43,543 nucleotides of DNA from Candidatus Poribacteria bacterium (GCA_026710795.1 JAPOQK010000027.1:1-43543); one strand, 5' to 3'. Shown: positions 34,226-43,543, counted from the stretch's first letter. A program made the numbers and translations. The notes: generated by a model not told the origin, from the sequence alone.

Positions 34226-36481
34226 ATGCGACTAACACGCGTTATATTTATTACAATTCTGTTTCTCAATGCACATTTTCTACTCTACACCTTCGCAGAA
34301 AACTATACACAGTGGGAATTGCCGGAAGGTGCGAAGTTAAGGCTTGGTAAAGGACAGATAAGCAATCTGGAGGGACATCTCACGAGAATCGGTAAGGGAA
34401 ATTCTTACCAATTTTCACCCGATAGCACCCGACTTGCATTGATAACTTCTACAGGTGTTTGGTTATATGATGTTATGACAGGAAAAGAGATTAGTCTATT
34501 ACCGTTGGATAGATTATGGTTTGGTGATAATATCGTTCTGAGTCCCAATTTACAACTTTGTGCAAATACGCGAAAACATAAGATTAATATATGGGACTTA
34601 AATACCAACCAACTCAAAACCACTCTTGAAGATCATACTAAAAGAATAATATCTATTGCCATTAGTACAGATGGAAGAATGCTTGCCAGTACAGGTTTTA
34701 ATAACAAAGTGAGAGTATGGAACATTGACGACGGAAAACTCCGTGCTATATCTACACCTAAGGAAATTGTTGATGGAGTAATGTTCAGTCCAGACGGAAA
34801 AATCGTAGTAAGTAGTAGAAAAGACGATGTTTTGCTATCAGATATTGATACAGGTGAGATTATTTCAAACTTAGAAGATACAGCGGGTGTTGATAACATA
34901 ATTTTCAATAACGACGGCAGTGCTTTATACGGTATAACAGAAACTGAAGCACGGTTTTGGGATCCTCATACTGGTAGAGTAAAAATGAGGATTGGACTTG
35001 AATACGATCATCGACATCATTCAGCACTATCACCCAACGGAAAGACACTCGCGACAGCTACAGGTAAGGACTATAAAGTTCAGCTATGGGATACTGAAAC
35101 CGGAAAACTGAAAAATACACTTTCCGGTAATTCACGCAACGTAAAAATGCTGGCTATAGCCAATGGCATACCTAAGATAGGGAATTATTCAACAAAAACC
35201 GTTACGTCAATTACTTTCAGTCCAGATGGACACACCCTCGCTGTATCAAGTGATGGTGAAATAATACTTTGGAATCTTGAGGATGGACAACCCCAAACTA
35301 TACTAAGAGAAAATGCATACTTCTTTTATCCAATGTTTAGTCCAGATGGACGTACACTTGCTGCACGAGGTAGCGATTCTTTTGAAGGATCACACATCTA
35401 CTTATGGAATATAGATGTAGAAAATATAAAGAATTCTGTACTACGTCATATTATTCGGGATCATAACAAAGAAGTAAGTTCTATCGCATTTAACAATGAT
35501 GGAAATATACTTGCAAGTGGTCATCGCTATGAGAACATTAAGCTATGGGATATAGAAAATGGAAAACTCAAAACAATATGCGATGGATATCCATATCAAT
35601 TATGGGTTCAAACTCTGGCATTTGTTCCACACGGAAAAACTTTGTCAAGTTTGAGCATGAATTTAAATTATGCAGGAAAAACAGAAATACTGTTTTGGGA
35701 TACGAAAACAGGTGATTATCTGAAGACACTCAAACGACACGGTAAAGCCATAGGTAAGGTACGACATATATCACACGGTGGTAGAATTGCCTTTAATAGA
35801 GAAGGCAATATCTTTGTAACAGGTAGCTTAGATGGTACGGTTCGGTTATGGGATACAAAAGCTGCAGAATCTGATTCGCTATTACAACGGTTTGCTGGAT
35901 GGTTATTTAGTCCTCAGATAGCAATACTAAGAGGACATACTGACCAAATCACTACAGTTGATTTGAGTTCCGATGGTCGTGTGGCAGCAAGCGGAAGCAT
36001 GGATAAAATAATACGACTATGGGATGTACATAAACGAAAACATATAGCGACTCTTGAAGGACATACAGAAGATATACAGACTGTCACCTTCAGTCCTGAT
36101 GGGTTGACTCTTGCCAGTGGATGTAAAGCCGGTTCTATCCATTTATGGGATCCGACTACAGGTGATCACAAAGTTTCTCTTACTGGTAATCATCTTTTTT
36201 CAGACCCTTCAAGTCTACCAAGAAGAAAGGATGATCCACCGTATATTACTGCACGAGGCAGAAGTAGTGTTTCGTCACTGGTTTACAGCCCTGATGGAAA
36301 AGCACTTGCAAATGGAAATGGAGATGGTTCTATCTACTTATGGGATATGAATACATTTCAAATTATATCATCCTTTACGGGACAGAGCGGGTTAACTTCC
36401 CTTGCGTATAGTCCAGATGGTCGCACGCTTGCAAGTGGAAATTCGGATGGTACGGTGCTTATCTGGGATCTGACACAATAA
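34226..36481 (+). CDS. Secreted WD40 protein, 15 repeats, array gene 1
   Basis: A 751-residue protein with a signal peptide (MRLTRVIFITILFL...YTFA), then NYTQWELPEGAKLRLGKG, then about 15 WD40 blocks ending in GTVLIWDLTQ. Block 11 (KRHGKAIG...FSPQIAIL) is long, with a loop insertion, and block 14 has an inserted PSSLPRRKDDPPY segment. Both are shared with array gene 2. Several early repeats are degenerate. The ATG at 34226 has AGGAG about eight bases upstream. It is followed 22 bp later by array gene 2. Its signal peptide differs from those of genes 2-4, so it did not take part in the 5'-end homogenisation. Confidence 0.9.
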   Translation: MRLTRVIFITILFLNAHFLLYTFAENYTQWELPEGAKLRLGKGQISNLEGHLTRIGKGNSYQFSPDSTRLALITSTGVWLYDVMTGKEISLLPLDRLWFGDNIVLSPNLQLCANTRKHKINIWDLNTNQLKTTLEDHTKRIISIAISTDGRMLASTGFNNKVRVWNIDDGKLRAISTPKEIVDGVMFSPDGKIVVSSRKDDVLLSDIDTGEIISNLEDTAGVDNIIFNNDGSALYGITETEARFWDPHTGRVKMRIGLEYDHRHHSALSPNGKTLATATGKDYKVQLWDTETGKLKNTLSGNSRNVKMLAIANGIPKIGNYSTKTVTSITFSPDGHTLAVSSDGEIILWNLEDGQPQTILRENAYFFYPMFSPDGRTLAARGSDSFEGSHIYLWNIDVENIKNSVLRHIIRDHNKEVSSIAFNNDGNILASGHRYENIKLWDIENGKLKTICDGYPYQLWVQTLAFVPHGKTLSSLSMNLNYAGKTEILFWDTKTGDYLKTLKRHGKAIGKVRHISHGGRIAFNREGNIFVTGSLDGTVRLWDTKAAESDSLLQRFAGWLFSPQIAILRGHTDQITTVDLSSDGRVAASGSMDKIIRLWDVHKRKHIATLEGHTEDIQTVTFSPDGLTLASGCKAGSIHLWDPTTGDHKVSLTGNHLFSDPSSLPRRKDDPPYITARGRSSVSSLVYSPDGKALANGNGDGSIYLWDMNTFQIISSFTGQSGLTSLAYSPDGRTLASGNSDGTVLIWDLTQ

Positions 36482-36623
36482 CGCTCAGAGGTGTGAATAA
36501 CTTATGAGACTCGTACGTGTTTTTAGCATGGTGCTCATCATGGTTTTTCTATCGTCCTCTTATGCAGATGATTATGTCCGATGGGAATTGCCGGAAGGTG
36601 CGAAGTTAAGGCTGGGAAAAGGT
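36410..36623. repeat. Conserved junction between array genes 1 and 2
   Basis: The last 70 bp of gene 1, the 22-bp spacer and the first 120 bp of gene 2 are close to the matching junctions at 38589-38808 and 40768-40987, in clear contrast to the diverged gene bodies. Confidence 0.75.
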
Positions 36624-38660
36624 GAAATTGGAGTCTACCGAGAAAATCACCCATGTAGGTTTTCACCAGATAACACTCAGCTTGCAGTTTTTAGTTCATT
36701 AGGTATTTGGATATACGATGTCAAAAACGGAAAGGAATTAAGGCTTTTAAGTGGTCATAAAGGGGAAATAAAATCTATTGCTTTCAGTCCGGTAGATCAA
36801 ACACTTGCAAGTGCAAGTTCAGATAATACAATAATACTCTGGAATACACATACAGGGACGATTAAATCCATTCTCAAGGGGCACACTAATAAGGTTACTT
36901 CTGTCTCATTCAGTCCGGATGGACAGATGATCGCAAGTGGTAGTTTGGATGGAACGATACGTCTATGGGATTCCGACACATTGCAAAGCAAATCAATTCC
37001 AACAGAACACAATTCTGGTATTACGGTGATTTTTAGTCCTGATGGACGGACGCTTGGTAGTAAGAGTGGAATGCAAATTTACCTGTGGGATACAAGCACA
37101 GGAACACTCAAAATGGGTCTGCAAGATATGAACTGGTATGCCCCCGTTGTTTTTAGTCCGGATGGACAGACAATTACAAGTAGTAGTAGAAGAGGAATAC
37201 ACTTGTGGGATTCTAACACTGGAAGAATTAGACATACACTACCGGACAAGAAGGATGTTGATAGTTATTTCATACGATTCTCTCCTGATAACACAATACT
37301 TGCAAGTCATTGTTGGCGTAATACAGTTCGCCTATGGGACGCATCCACTGGAAAGTTAAAATCTACGCTTAAAGGTGATTGGGGAAGAGATTTTGATGCT
37401 ATTACGTTCAGTCCCAATGGACGAAAACTCGTAAGTTCCAGTTCTGCTGAAATTGATATGTGGGATACCCATTCAGGGCAACACAATATGTCACTTATGG
37501 GAGAAGGAAGTTTTAATCAGCTTTTGTTTACCAAAGATGGACAAACACTCGCTACGATTAGTACATCAAGTATCAAATTATGGGACATTGACACGGAAAG
37601 TTTAAACACTACTAAACTGCGTGGTACTATCAATGAACATACACCCGCTGTCCATTCTCTTGCATTTAGTCCAGATGGAAATTCACTTGTAAGTGGTCAT
37701 TATACAGGAGGATCTATAAGACTTTGGGATGTCAAAACTGGAAAAACCAAATTCCTTTTTAAAGGATATCCATATCAATTAGATATTCAATCTATAGCTT
37801 TTTCACCAAACGGAAAAACACTTGCAAGCCTAAATATCAATACTCAGAGTTCCAGAGGAACAACCGAGATTCTCCTTTGGGATGCTGGCACAGGTGAGTA
37901 CCAAACGAACTTAAAAGGGCATGGTGGACAAATCGGTAATTCACGTCCCGTAGGATGTAGTGGCGAAATTGCTTTTAGCAACGATGGCAAAATGCTTGTA
38001 AGTGGAAGTTTAGATGGGACAGTTCGCCTGTGGAGTGTAGAAACGACAAAACCATCACATTTTAAGAAATTACAAGGTGTCTTCTCTGGCAACCGAAAAG
38101 GAACACTTAAAGGGCATACGGATCAAGTCTATTCTGTTGCCCTGAGTCCAGATGGAAAGCAACTTGCGAGCGGTAGTAATGATAAAACAGTCCGTTTGTG
38201 GGATACGCATACTCAAAAGTTAAAATCCATACTTGAAGGTCATACTGGTGAAATTCTAAATATAGCATTCAGTCCAGATGGATTGACGCTTGCAACTGGA
38301 TGTAGTGATGGTTCAATTCATCTATGGGATTGCGGCACTGGGAAGCATAAAATGTCCCTTATAGGAAATGATCTGTTTACACGACCTTCATCTCTACCAC
38401 GTAGACAAGATGACCCACCGGATATTGTTTCACGCTCACGGAGTGCGGTAACTTCGCTAGTTTTTACAACTAATGGCAAGTTTCTGGTCAATGGAAATAG
38501 GGACGGAACAATTCACCTTTGGGACATAAATACACTGAATATAAAATCAACTTTTGCAGGACAAGATGGGTTGACATCCCTTGCATTGAGTCCGGATGGT
38601 CGCACGCTTGCCAGTGGAAGTTCAGATGGTACGGTGCTTATCTGGGATCTGACACAATAA
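36504..38660 (+). CDS. Secreted WD40 protein, 15 repeats, array gene 2
   Basis: A 718-residue protein with signal peptide MRLVRVFSMVLIMVFLSSS then YADDYVRWELPEGAKLRLGKG, followed by about 15 WD40 blocks. Like gene 1 it has the PSSLPRRQDDPPD insertion in block 14 and a GTLKGHTDQVYSVALSPDG block 12. The middle repeats (SGMQIYLW, RRGIHLW, SAEIDMW) are shorter and lack the canonical GH, so the binding surface should differ. The ATG at 36504 follows AGAGGTG. The body diverges strongly from genes 3 and 4 while the ends match. The protein should be periplasmic or surface-exposed. No catalytic domain is present. Confidence 0.9.
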   Translation: MRLVRVFSMVLIMVFLSSSYADDYVRWELPEGAKLRLGKGEIGVYRENHPCRFSPDNTQLAVFSSLGIWIYDVKNGKELRLLSGHKGEIKSIAFSPVDQTLASASSDNTIILWNTHTGTIKSILKGHTNKVTSVSFSPDGQMIASGSLDGTIRLWDSDTLQSKSIPTEHNSGITVIFSPDGRTLGSKSGMQIYLWDTSTGTLKMGLQDMNWYAPVVFSPDGQTITSSSRRGIHLWDSNTGRIRHTLPDKKDVDSYFIRFSPDNTILASHCWRNTVRLWDASTGKLKSTLKGDWGRDFDAITFSPNGRKLVSSSSAEIDMWDTHSGQHNMSLMGEGSFNQLLFTKDGQTLATISTSSIKLWDIDTESLNTTKLRGTINEHTPAVHSLAFSPDGNSLVSGHYTGGSIRLWDVKTGKTKFLFKGYPYQLDIQSIAFSPNGKTLASLNINTQSSRGTTEILLWDAGTGEYQTNLKGHGGQIGNSRPVGCSGEIAFSNDGKMLVSGSLDGTVRLWSVETTKPSHFKKLQGVFSGNRKGTLKGHTDQVYSVALSPDGKQLASGSNDKTVRLWDTHTQKLKSILEGHTGEILNIAFSPDGLTLATGCSDGSIHLWDCGTGKHKMSLIGNDLFTRPSSLPRRQDDPPDIVSRSRSAVTSLVFTTNGKFLVNGNRDGTIHLWDINTLNIKSTFAGQDGLTSLALSPDGRTLASGSSDGTVLIWDLTQ

Positions 38661-38808
38661 TACTCAAAGGAGTGAATTACTAATGAGATTCGTACGTGTT
38701 TTTAGCATGGTGCTCATCATGGTTTTTCTATCGTCCTCTTATGCAGATGATTATGTCCGATGGGAATTGCCGGAAGGTGCTAAATATAGGCTTGGAAAAG
38801 GTAAAATT
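38589..38808. repeat. Conserved junction between array genes 2 and 3
   Basis: From AGTCCGGATGGTCGCACGC through the spacer and the leader to CTTGGAAAAGGTAAAATT this segment resembles the other two junctions. The leader is identical to that of gene 2 for about 90 bp, apart from one base (GAGATTC for GAGACTC). Confidence 0.8.
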
Positions 38809-40839
38809 CCTGCAAACAGGTTAAACCAATTTCCTCCATATATTTTTTCACCCGACAGCACTCAACTATTAGTAATGAGTTTAATTGGAATTTGGTTATA
38901 CGATGTTGAAACGGGTAAAGAACTTGCACTCTTGCCAATGGAATTGGGTTATGTCAGATGGAAATTAGCTTTTAAACCTAACAGTAATATTCTCGTATGT
39001 GGTGACAATAAAGGTGTTATTCATTTTTGGGATATCAATACCAGGAAACCCATAAAAAAGTATATTGGTCATAAATCTAGTATCACTTGTATTAGCTTTA
39101 ACCCCGATGGTAGTGTGCTTGCAAGTGGAAGCGGTGATGGAACAGTACGATTATGGGATACAAACACTGGTCAATATACCACTATAAATGTTGGTGGTAG
39201 ACCAGAAACGCTTTTGTTTAGCTCTGATGGATCAACACTCGCCACCAGCGGTAACAAAGGTATCATGTTATGGAACGTAAATACTGGTGAACTCAAACAT
39301 AGATTAGAAAATACAATAAATAGTTTTCGCCTTGATTTTAGTCCTGATGGAAAGCTACTCGCAAGTAGTAGAGGCAAAGACGCTCTGTTCTGGAATACTG
39401 AAACAGGAAAGATCAGTATGAAATTTAAGGATACCAGAGAGAGAACATTGTTTGCATTCTCACCTGATGGTAACTGGTTTGCTAACGTAGCGAAAAACTA
39501 CTATACGGTTCAATTATGGGACGTACATACCGGTAAACTCAAAAACACATTTGAAGGTGCACCGGTATATGGTGATATAATTATAACAAATGAGGATGGT
39601 TCACGGAAGAAAGTCAAAGAACCCTCGAATCGTGTAAACTCTTTTACGTTTAGTTCAGATGGCACTACTCTCGCAGTCTCTTATTTGAATGAGAATGTAG
39701 TTTTGTGGAATGTCCTCACTGGACAACGTCAAGCAACTATTGAAGGACTTAGAAACGTATATAACCTGTTGTTTAGTCCTGATGGAAACACCCTTGTTGC
39801 AAGGAATAGTTCCGGCATCTTATTATGTGAAATAAATGCAAAAGATATTAAGCAATCTGAATTGAAACACGTAATCAGAGAACATCATAGTGAAGTAAAT
39901 ACCATAGCATTTAGTCCTGATGGTCAGACCCTTGCAAGTGGACATGAATGGTCGGTTCAGCTTTGGGATCTTGGATCTGGTCAACAGAAACAATCTGACA
40001 GTAAGACGTTTTATCATTCACAAATCCGGTCTTTAGCTTATTCACCCGATGGAAAAATACTTGCTGGATTTAATCCTCATGCTTCTTTACATATAACCTT
40101 ATGGGATACTTCCACTGGGGAACAAATCATATCATTTGATGGACTTGGTAATAATTCTCGGAATGGAAATATCAGATACCATGCTGGACTAATCGCCTTT
40201 AGTCCAGATGGGGAAATATTTGCAAATAGCAGTAAAGACAATATAGTCCGGTTGTGGCATGTAAAGAGCATAACAAGTAATTCGCTAATTAGTCGAATTC
40301 GTAGATCTGTCTTTGGAAATCAAATGGACGAGTTTAAAGGACATACAGATAAGATAAAAGCTATTGCTTTTAGTCCTAAAGGAAATATACTCGCAAGCGG
40401 AAGTGATGATCATACCATCCGATTGTGGGATGTGTACACACGCAAACCTAAAACTATCATAAAATATACTGACGATAATGGCACAGATGCCAGTTTAATT
40501 TCTCTTAAGTTTAGTCCAGACGGCAAGATACTTGCAAGCGGTAATTATCGTGAGATTGACTTATGGGATGCTGTCACTACTGAACATAAGGGTAAGTTTA
40601 TACACAATAATCCACTGGGACCTACCTTCCTCGCTTTTAGTCCCGATAGTCAAACTCTTGCAAGTGGTGTGGTGAAAAGAATAATGCTCTGGGACATGCG
40701 AACACAGCAATCTAAATCAACATTCATGTTCAATAGGACTAATGGATTTGTGCAATCCATTATGTTTAGTCCAGATGGTCGCACGCTTGCAAGTGGAAGT
40801 TCAGATGGCACAGTGCTTATTTGGGATCTGACACAATAA
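38683..40839 (+). CDS. Secreted WD40 protein, 15 repeats, array gene 3
   Basis: A 718-residue paralogue with a signal peptide identical to gene 2 apart from one residue (Leu3 to Phe). It continues DDYVRWELPEGAKYRLGKG, then about 15 WD40 blocks to GTVLIWDLTQ. Its block 7 has a loop insertion (ITNEDGSRKKVKEPSN) not seen in gene 2, and it lacks the PSSLPRR insertion of block 14. The ATG at 38683 has AAGGAG about ten bases upstream, in a 22-bp spacer like those before genes 2 and 4. Co-transcription of the array is likely. Confidence 0.9.
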   Translation: MRFVRVFSMVLIMVFLSSSYADDYVRWELPEGAKYRLGKGKIPANRLNQFPPYIFSPDSTQLLVMSLIGIWLYDVETGKELALLPMELGYVRWKLAFKPNSNILVCGDNKGVIHFWDINTRKPIKKYIGHKSSITCISFNPDGSVLASGSGDGTVRLWDTNTGQYTTINVGGRPETLLFSSDGSTLATSGNKGIMLWNVNTGELKHRLENTINSFRLDFSPDGKLLASSRGKDALFWNTETGKISMKFKDTRERTLFAFSPDGNWFANVAKNYYTVQLWDVHTGKLKNTFEGAPVYGDIIITNEDGSRKKVKEPSNRVNSFTFSSDGTTLAVSYLNENVVLWNVLTGQRQATIEGLRNVYNLLFSPDGNTLVARNSSGILLCEINAKDIKQSELKHVIREHHSEVNTIAFSPDGQTLASGHEWSVQLWDLGSGQQKQSDSKTFYHSQIRSLAYSPDGKILAGFNPHASLHITLWDTSTGEQIISFDGLGNNSRNGNIRYHAGLIAFSPDGEIFANSSKDNIVRLWHVKSITSNSLISRIRRSVFGNQMDEFKGHTDKIKAIAFSPKGNILASGSDDHTIRLWDVYTRKPKTIIKYTDDNGTDASLISLKFSPDGKILASGNYREIDLWDAVTTEHKGKFIHNNPLGPTFLAFSPDSQTLASGVVKRIMLWDMRTQQSKSTFMFNRTNGFVQSIMFSPDGRTLASGSSDGTVLIWDLTQ

Positions 40840-40987
40840 TTCTCCAAGGAGTGAATAACTTATGAGACTCATACGTGTTTTTAGCATTATGGTGCTCATC
40901 ATGGTTTTTCTATCGTCCTCTTATGCAGATGATTATGCAAAATGGGAATTACCTGAAGGTGCGAAGTTAAGGCTGGGAAAAGGAAAG
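40768..40987. repeat. Conserved junction between array genes 3 and 4
   Basis: AGTCCAGATGGTCGCACGC to GGGAAAAGGAAAG resembles the other two junctions. The leader has a 3-bp insertion (ATT) and a few changes at GATTATGCAAAATGGG. Confidence 0.75.
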
Positions 40988-43123
40988 ATAACAAATTACA
41001 GAGGAAGAACTAATTACAAGTTTTCTCCAGATAGCAGACAGTTTGTGGTAATCTGTTCAGTCGGAATTTGGTTATACGATGTGCATACAGGTGAAGAACT
41101 TGGTTTAGCAACAAAATACTTGGATGAAATGGATGAGTATGTTGTTATTAGTCCTGATTCTACAACCTTCCTGGATATAGGAAATAGATTGAACCGAAAC
41201 AAGATTGAATTGTGGGATTTAGATGTCGGTGAACTTAAGACAAACTTTGACAACCCAACCGGAGATGTGAATTCTGTGTCATACCATCCGAATAGTCGGA
41301 TGTTTGTCAGTGGTGATTCTGAAGGGGTGATACGAATATGGGACATTGAGAGTGGAGACAGTCGAGTATTTCTAAGACTTGGGAAACGAATTAGCAAGGT
41401 CGCATTTAGTCCTGATGGAATGACAATTATGTGTTGGAGCGATGGGGTTGTACAGTTATTTGAAACCAATACCGGAAAAAGCATATCTATATCAGAAGGA
41501 ACAGAAGATATTGAAAACATTTCCTTCGGTTCAACTTCTAAACTTCTGATTGGTGAGAAAAACAGAGAGATTATAATATGGGATGGTAAAAGTGGTAAGC
41601 AAAAAATAAAAATAGAATATCCAAATTGGGATAAGCATTTTGCAATTTCCGCTGATGGAAAAACATTCGCTGACTCAAAAGATAATGATTCAACAGTTAG
41701 GTTATTGGATGTAGATACAGGTGAGTTGATAAAAACCTTCACAGGCGAAAATATGAGAGGATCTATTCAGGCTATATCATTTAGTCCAGATGGAAGGACT
41801 ATCGCAGTTGGAAGTCATGGTGAGGTTCGGTTGTGGGATATAGATACTGGAACACATAAGTTCACCTTAGATGGAATAGGATTCATCTACAATCTTCAAT
41901 TTAGTCCTGATGGACGTACTCTTGCTGCACGAGGTTACACATCCAAGAAAGAATCCGGACTTTTTTTGTGGGATATAGACACAACCGATCTTCAGAAATC
42001 GAAACTACGCCATTTTATCACAGGACACAATGAAAGTATAACATGCTTAGCCTTTAGTCCTGATGGACAAACACTTGCGAGTGGACACGACTTTTTGGTT
42101 CGGTTGTGGGATGTTTCTGATGGAAAACATATTGCTACAGGTAATGGACATCCATTTCAAGTTGATGTTCGATCTGTAGGTTTTTCTCTTGATGGCAAAA
42201 AACTTGCGAGTTTGAGTCTGAGTTATCAAAGTTCTGATGCAAAAGCAGAAATTCTATTATGGAATGCTTCTACAGGTGAATACCAAGTCACCTTAGAGGG
42301 TCATGGTAAAGCATTTGGTAGAACTCGTCCATGGCACCCAAATAGCATTGCTTTTACTTCTGATGGTAAAAGGCTCGTAAGTGGAAGCCTTGACGGTACT
42401 GTTCGTTTTTGGGATCCAAAAACAGAGGCTCAAGACTCAATCCTGCATAAATTATGGAGATTGATTTTTGGCAACCATAACACTACAATAAAGGCACATA
42501 AGGATCATGTGCTTTCTGTTGCATTGAGTCCTGATGAAAGTATGCTTGCATCAGGGAGTTCAGATAATACTGTCCGTCTATGGGATGTACGTAAACATAA
42601 ATTAATAGCAACTCTTGGAGACATTGATGAGAATGCAACTACAGTAAATTCAGCAGACATTTTTCCTGAACGACTAAATCAGAAGAATGTAATATTAACA
42701 AAAGAAAACAGTGGTGCTATACATAGTCTTGCTTTCACACACGATGGAAAGACACTTATAGTAGGAGACCAAAAGCAGATAGTACTTTGGGATACTCTTT
42801 CAACTAAACGCACCATGAGCGTTACTTTGAAAAGTAACAACACTGATACGGAATATACAACTACCGTCCACAATTATAAAGATGTTAAATTTCGTCAGAC
42901 ATCTATCACAACTATTGCACTCAGTCCTGATGGAAGTACACTTGCAGTTGGAACTCCAAAGGGTGGGGTTGTTTTGTTGGAAATGCCATCGTTTAATGTC
43001 AAAAAGACCTATATACACAGACCTATGGGATGGATTATGGATCTGTCCTTCAGTCCAGATGGTCGGACACTGGCGAGTGGTGGTTATGATGGTACGGTGA
43101 TTATTTGGGATTTGGAACAGTAA
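40862..43123 (+). CDS. Secreted WD40 protein, 15 repeats, array gene 4
   Basis: A 753-residue paralogue with the shared signal peptide (MRLIRVFSIMVLIMVFLSSS, one residue longer) and DDYAKWELPEGAKLRLGKG, then about 15 WD40 blocks ending GTVIIWDLEQ. Block 12 is extended (DIDENATTVNSADIFPERLN) and block 14 has a Thr/Asn-rich insertion (SNNTDTEYTTTVHN). Its 3' end is the least similar of the four. The ATG at 40862 has AAGGAG about nine bases upstream. A partial IS982-type transposase follows 24 bp after its stop codon, reading toward it. Confidence 0.9.
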   Translation: MRLIRVFSIMVLIMVFLSSSYADDYAKWELPEGAKLRLGKGKITNYRGRTNYKFSPDSRQFVVICSVGIWLYDVHTGEELGLATKYLDEMDEYVVISPDSTTFLDIGNRLNRNKIELWDLDVGELKTNFDNPTGDVNSVSYHPNSRMFVSGDSEGVIRIWDIESGDSRVFLRLGKRISKVAFSPDGMTIMCWSDGVVQLFETNTGKSISISEGTEDIENISFGSTSKLLIGEKNREIIIWDGKSGKQKIKIEYPNWDKHFAISADGKTFADSKDNDSTVRLLDVDTGELIKTFTGENMRGSIQAISFSPDGRTIAVGSHGEVRLWDIDTGTHKFTLDGIGFIYNLQFSPDGRTLAARGYTSKKESGLFLWDIDTTDLQKSKLRHFITGHNESITCLAFSPDGQTLASGHDFLVRLWDVSDGKHIATGNGHPFQVDVRSVGFSLDGKKLASLSLSYQSSDAKAEILLWNASTGEYQVTLEGHGKAFGRTRPWHPNSIAFTSDGKRLVSGSLDGTVRFWDPKTEAQDSILHKLWRLIFGNHNTTIKAHKDHVLSVALSPDESMLASGSSDNTVRLWDVRKHKLIATLGDIDENATTVNSADIFPERLNQKNVILTKENSGAIHSLAFTHDGKTLIVGDQKQIVLWDTLSTKRTMSVTLKSNNTDTEYTTTVHNYKDVKFRQTSITTIALSPDGSTLAVGTPKGGVVLLEMPSFNVKKTYIHRPMGWIMDLSFSPDGRTLASGGYDGTVIIWDLEQ

Positions 43124-43147
43124 AATAACGTGAGTTCGGAAAAAGAT

Positions 43148-43543
43148 TTAGGGTTCTAAAGAAAGCATTGCTGTTGGGATCCGTTTGCATTCCGGCAAGT
43201 TCAACGAAGGTTTCTTCTCCAAATAGGTATAAGCAATTAAGGCAGCCACCATGTTCACTTGGAAGTTGATAAAACTTTTATGCCGCGTATGTTGAAGTTG
43301 TGTCTGCGTTTTTATTTCTTTGATAACCGATTCAATCAGCATCCGTTTTTTCAGCAAGAGCGCATCAAAGTCCGATAAAGGTTGCGGCTTCATGTTCTTG
43401 CAAACCTTATATACCAACTCAATACCTTGGGTTCGCAAGTATTCACGCAGGTCTTGTGAGATATACCCCTTATCCGCATAGAGTTTGCCATATAAGTGGG
43501 TTCCCAACTTCGGAACAACTTTCCGGTCATCTGTTGTAGCAGG
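43148..43543 (-). CDS. IS982-family transposase, C-terminal part (runs off the window)
   Basis: The frame is open from the right edge (PATTDDRKVVPKLG) to a TAA at 43148, about 131 residues. The block GKLYADKGYISQDLREYL and the ending LLLKKRMLIESVIKEIKTQ, HTRHKSFINFQVNMVAALIAYTYLE match IS982-type DDE transposases, with the third catalytic Glu probably in the IESV helix. The N-terminal part and its inverted repeat lie outside. The other end of the element should be close to 43140, just after the array gene 4 stop. No internal stop is visible in the part shown. Confidence 0.8.
   Translation of the reverse strand, partial: PATTDDRKVVPKLGTHLYGKLYADKGYISQDLREYLRTQGIELVYKVCKNMKPQPLSDFDALLLKKRMLIESVIKEIKTQTQLQHTRHKSFINFQVNMVAALIAYTYLEKKPSLNLPECKRIPTAMLSLEP

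Overview
This AT-rich window looks like a chromosomal segment of an uncultivated, environmental Gram-negative-type bacterium. Candidatus Poribacteria is my best guess. The basis is the combination of paired PhyH-type dioxygenases, a Gfo/Idh/MocA oxidoreductase, a GH127 glycosidase, an amidohydrolase, very large WD40 proteins and dense extragenic repeats. This is inference from gene content, not a phylogenetic placement.

Layout. 1-2307: the 5' end of an IS200/IS605-type TnpB element sits inside a gene that appears to be the second methyltransferase of a Type II restriction-modification operon (methyltransferase, PD-(D/E)xK endonuclease, broken second methyltransferase, all on the minus strand). 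2395-8064, minus strand: a bifunctional-nuclease (BFN) domain protein, a flotillin/YqiK-like SPFH protein with a YqiJ-like membrane partner carrying a long Asp-rich repeat, a PH-like protein, a lipoprotein, then smpB followed at once by ssrA (tmRNA). 8065-11773: repeat-rich DNA with an isolated phage-type terminase large subunit. 11774-16408, plus strand: Gfo/Idh/MocA oxidoreductase, a lipoprotein with a possible C39-like fold, a GH127 beta-L-arabinofuranosidase and a small lipoprotein.

16433-23454, minus strand: the most striking part. An ECF sigma factor is fused through one transmembrane helix to 14 WD40 repeats, and is followed by two separate secreted 14-repeat WD40 proteins with the same juxtamembrane motif (x-LP-[DE]-GA-x-x-RLGKG). 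23738-34118: mutL, truD, a UvrD-like helicase with a DEDDh exonuclease inserted before helicase motif V, an amidohydrolase, two PhyH dioxygenases and a DUF420 membrane protein. 34226-43123, plus strand: four tandem secreted 15-repeat WD40 paralogues with the same motif. Genes 2-4 of this array have nearly identical 5' ends but diverged bodies. The window ends in an IS982-type transposase.

Working together. The seven WD40 proteins share one signature right after the membrane-crossing segment, so they probably form one envelope-exposed family. The sigma fusion suggests that this fold can be coupled directly to transcription. Between genes there are at least four families of palindromic or inverted-repeat-ended elements. 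One of them supplies the last codons and stop of truD, and another sits between duplicated junction sequences upstream of the WD40 array.
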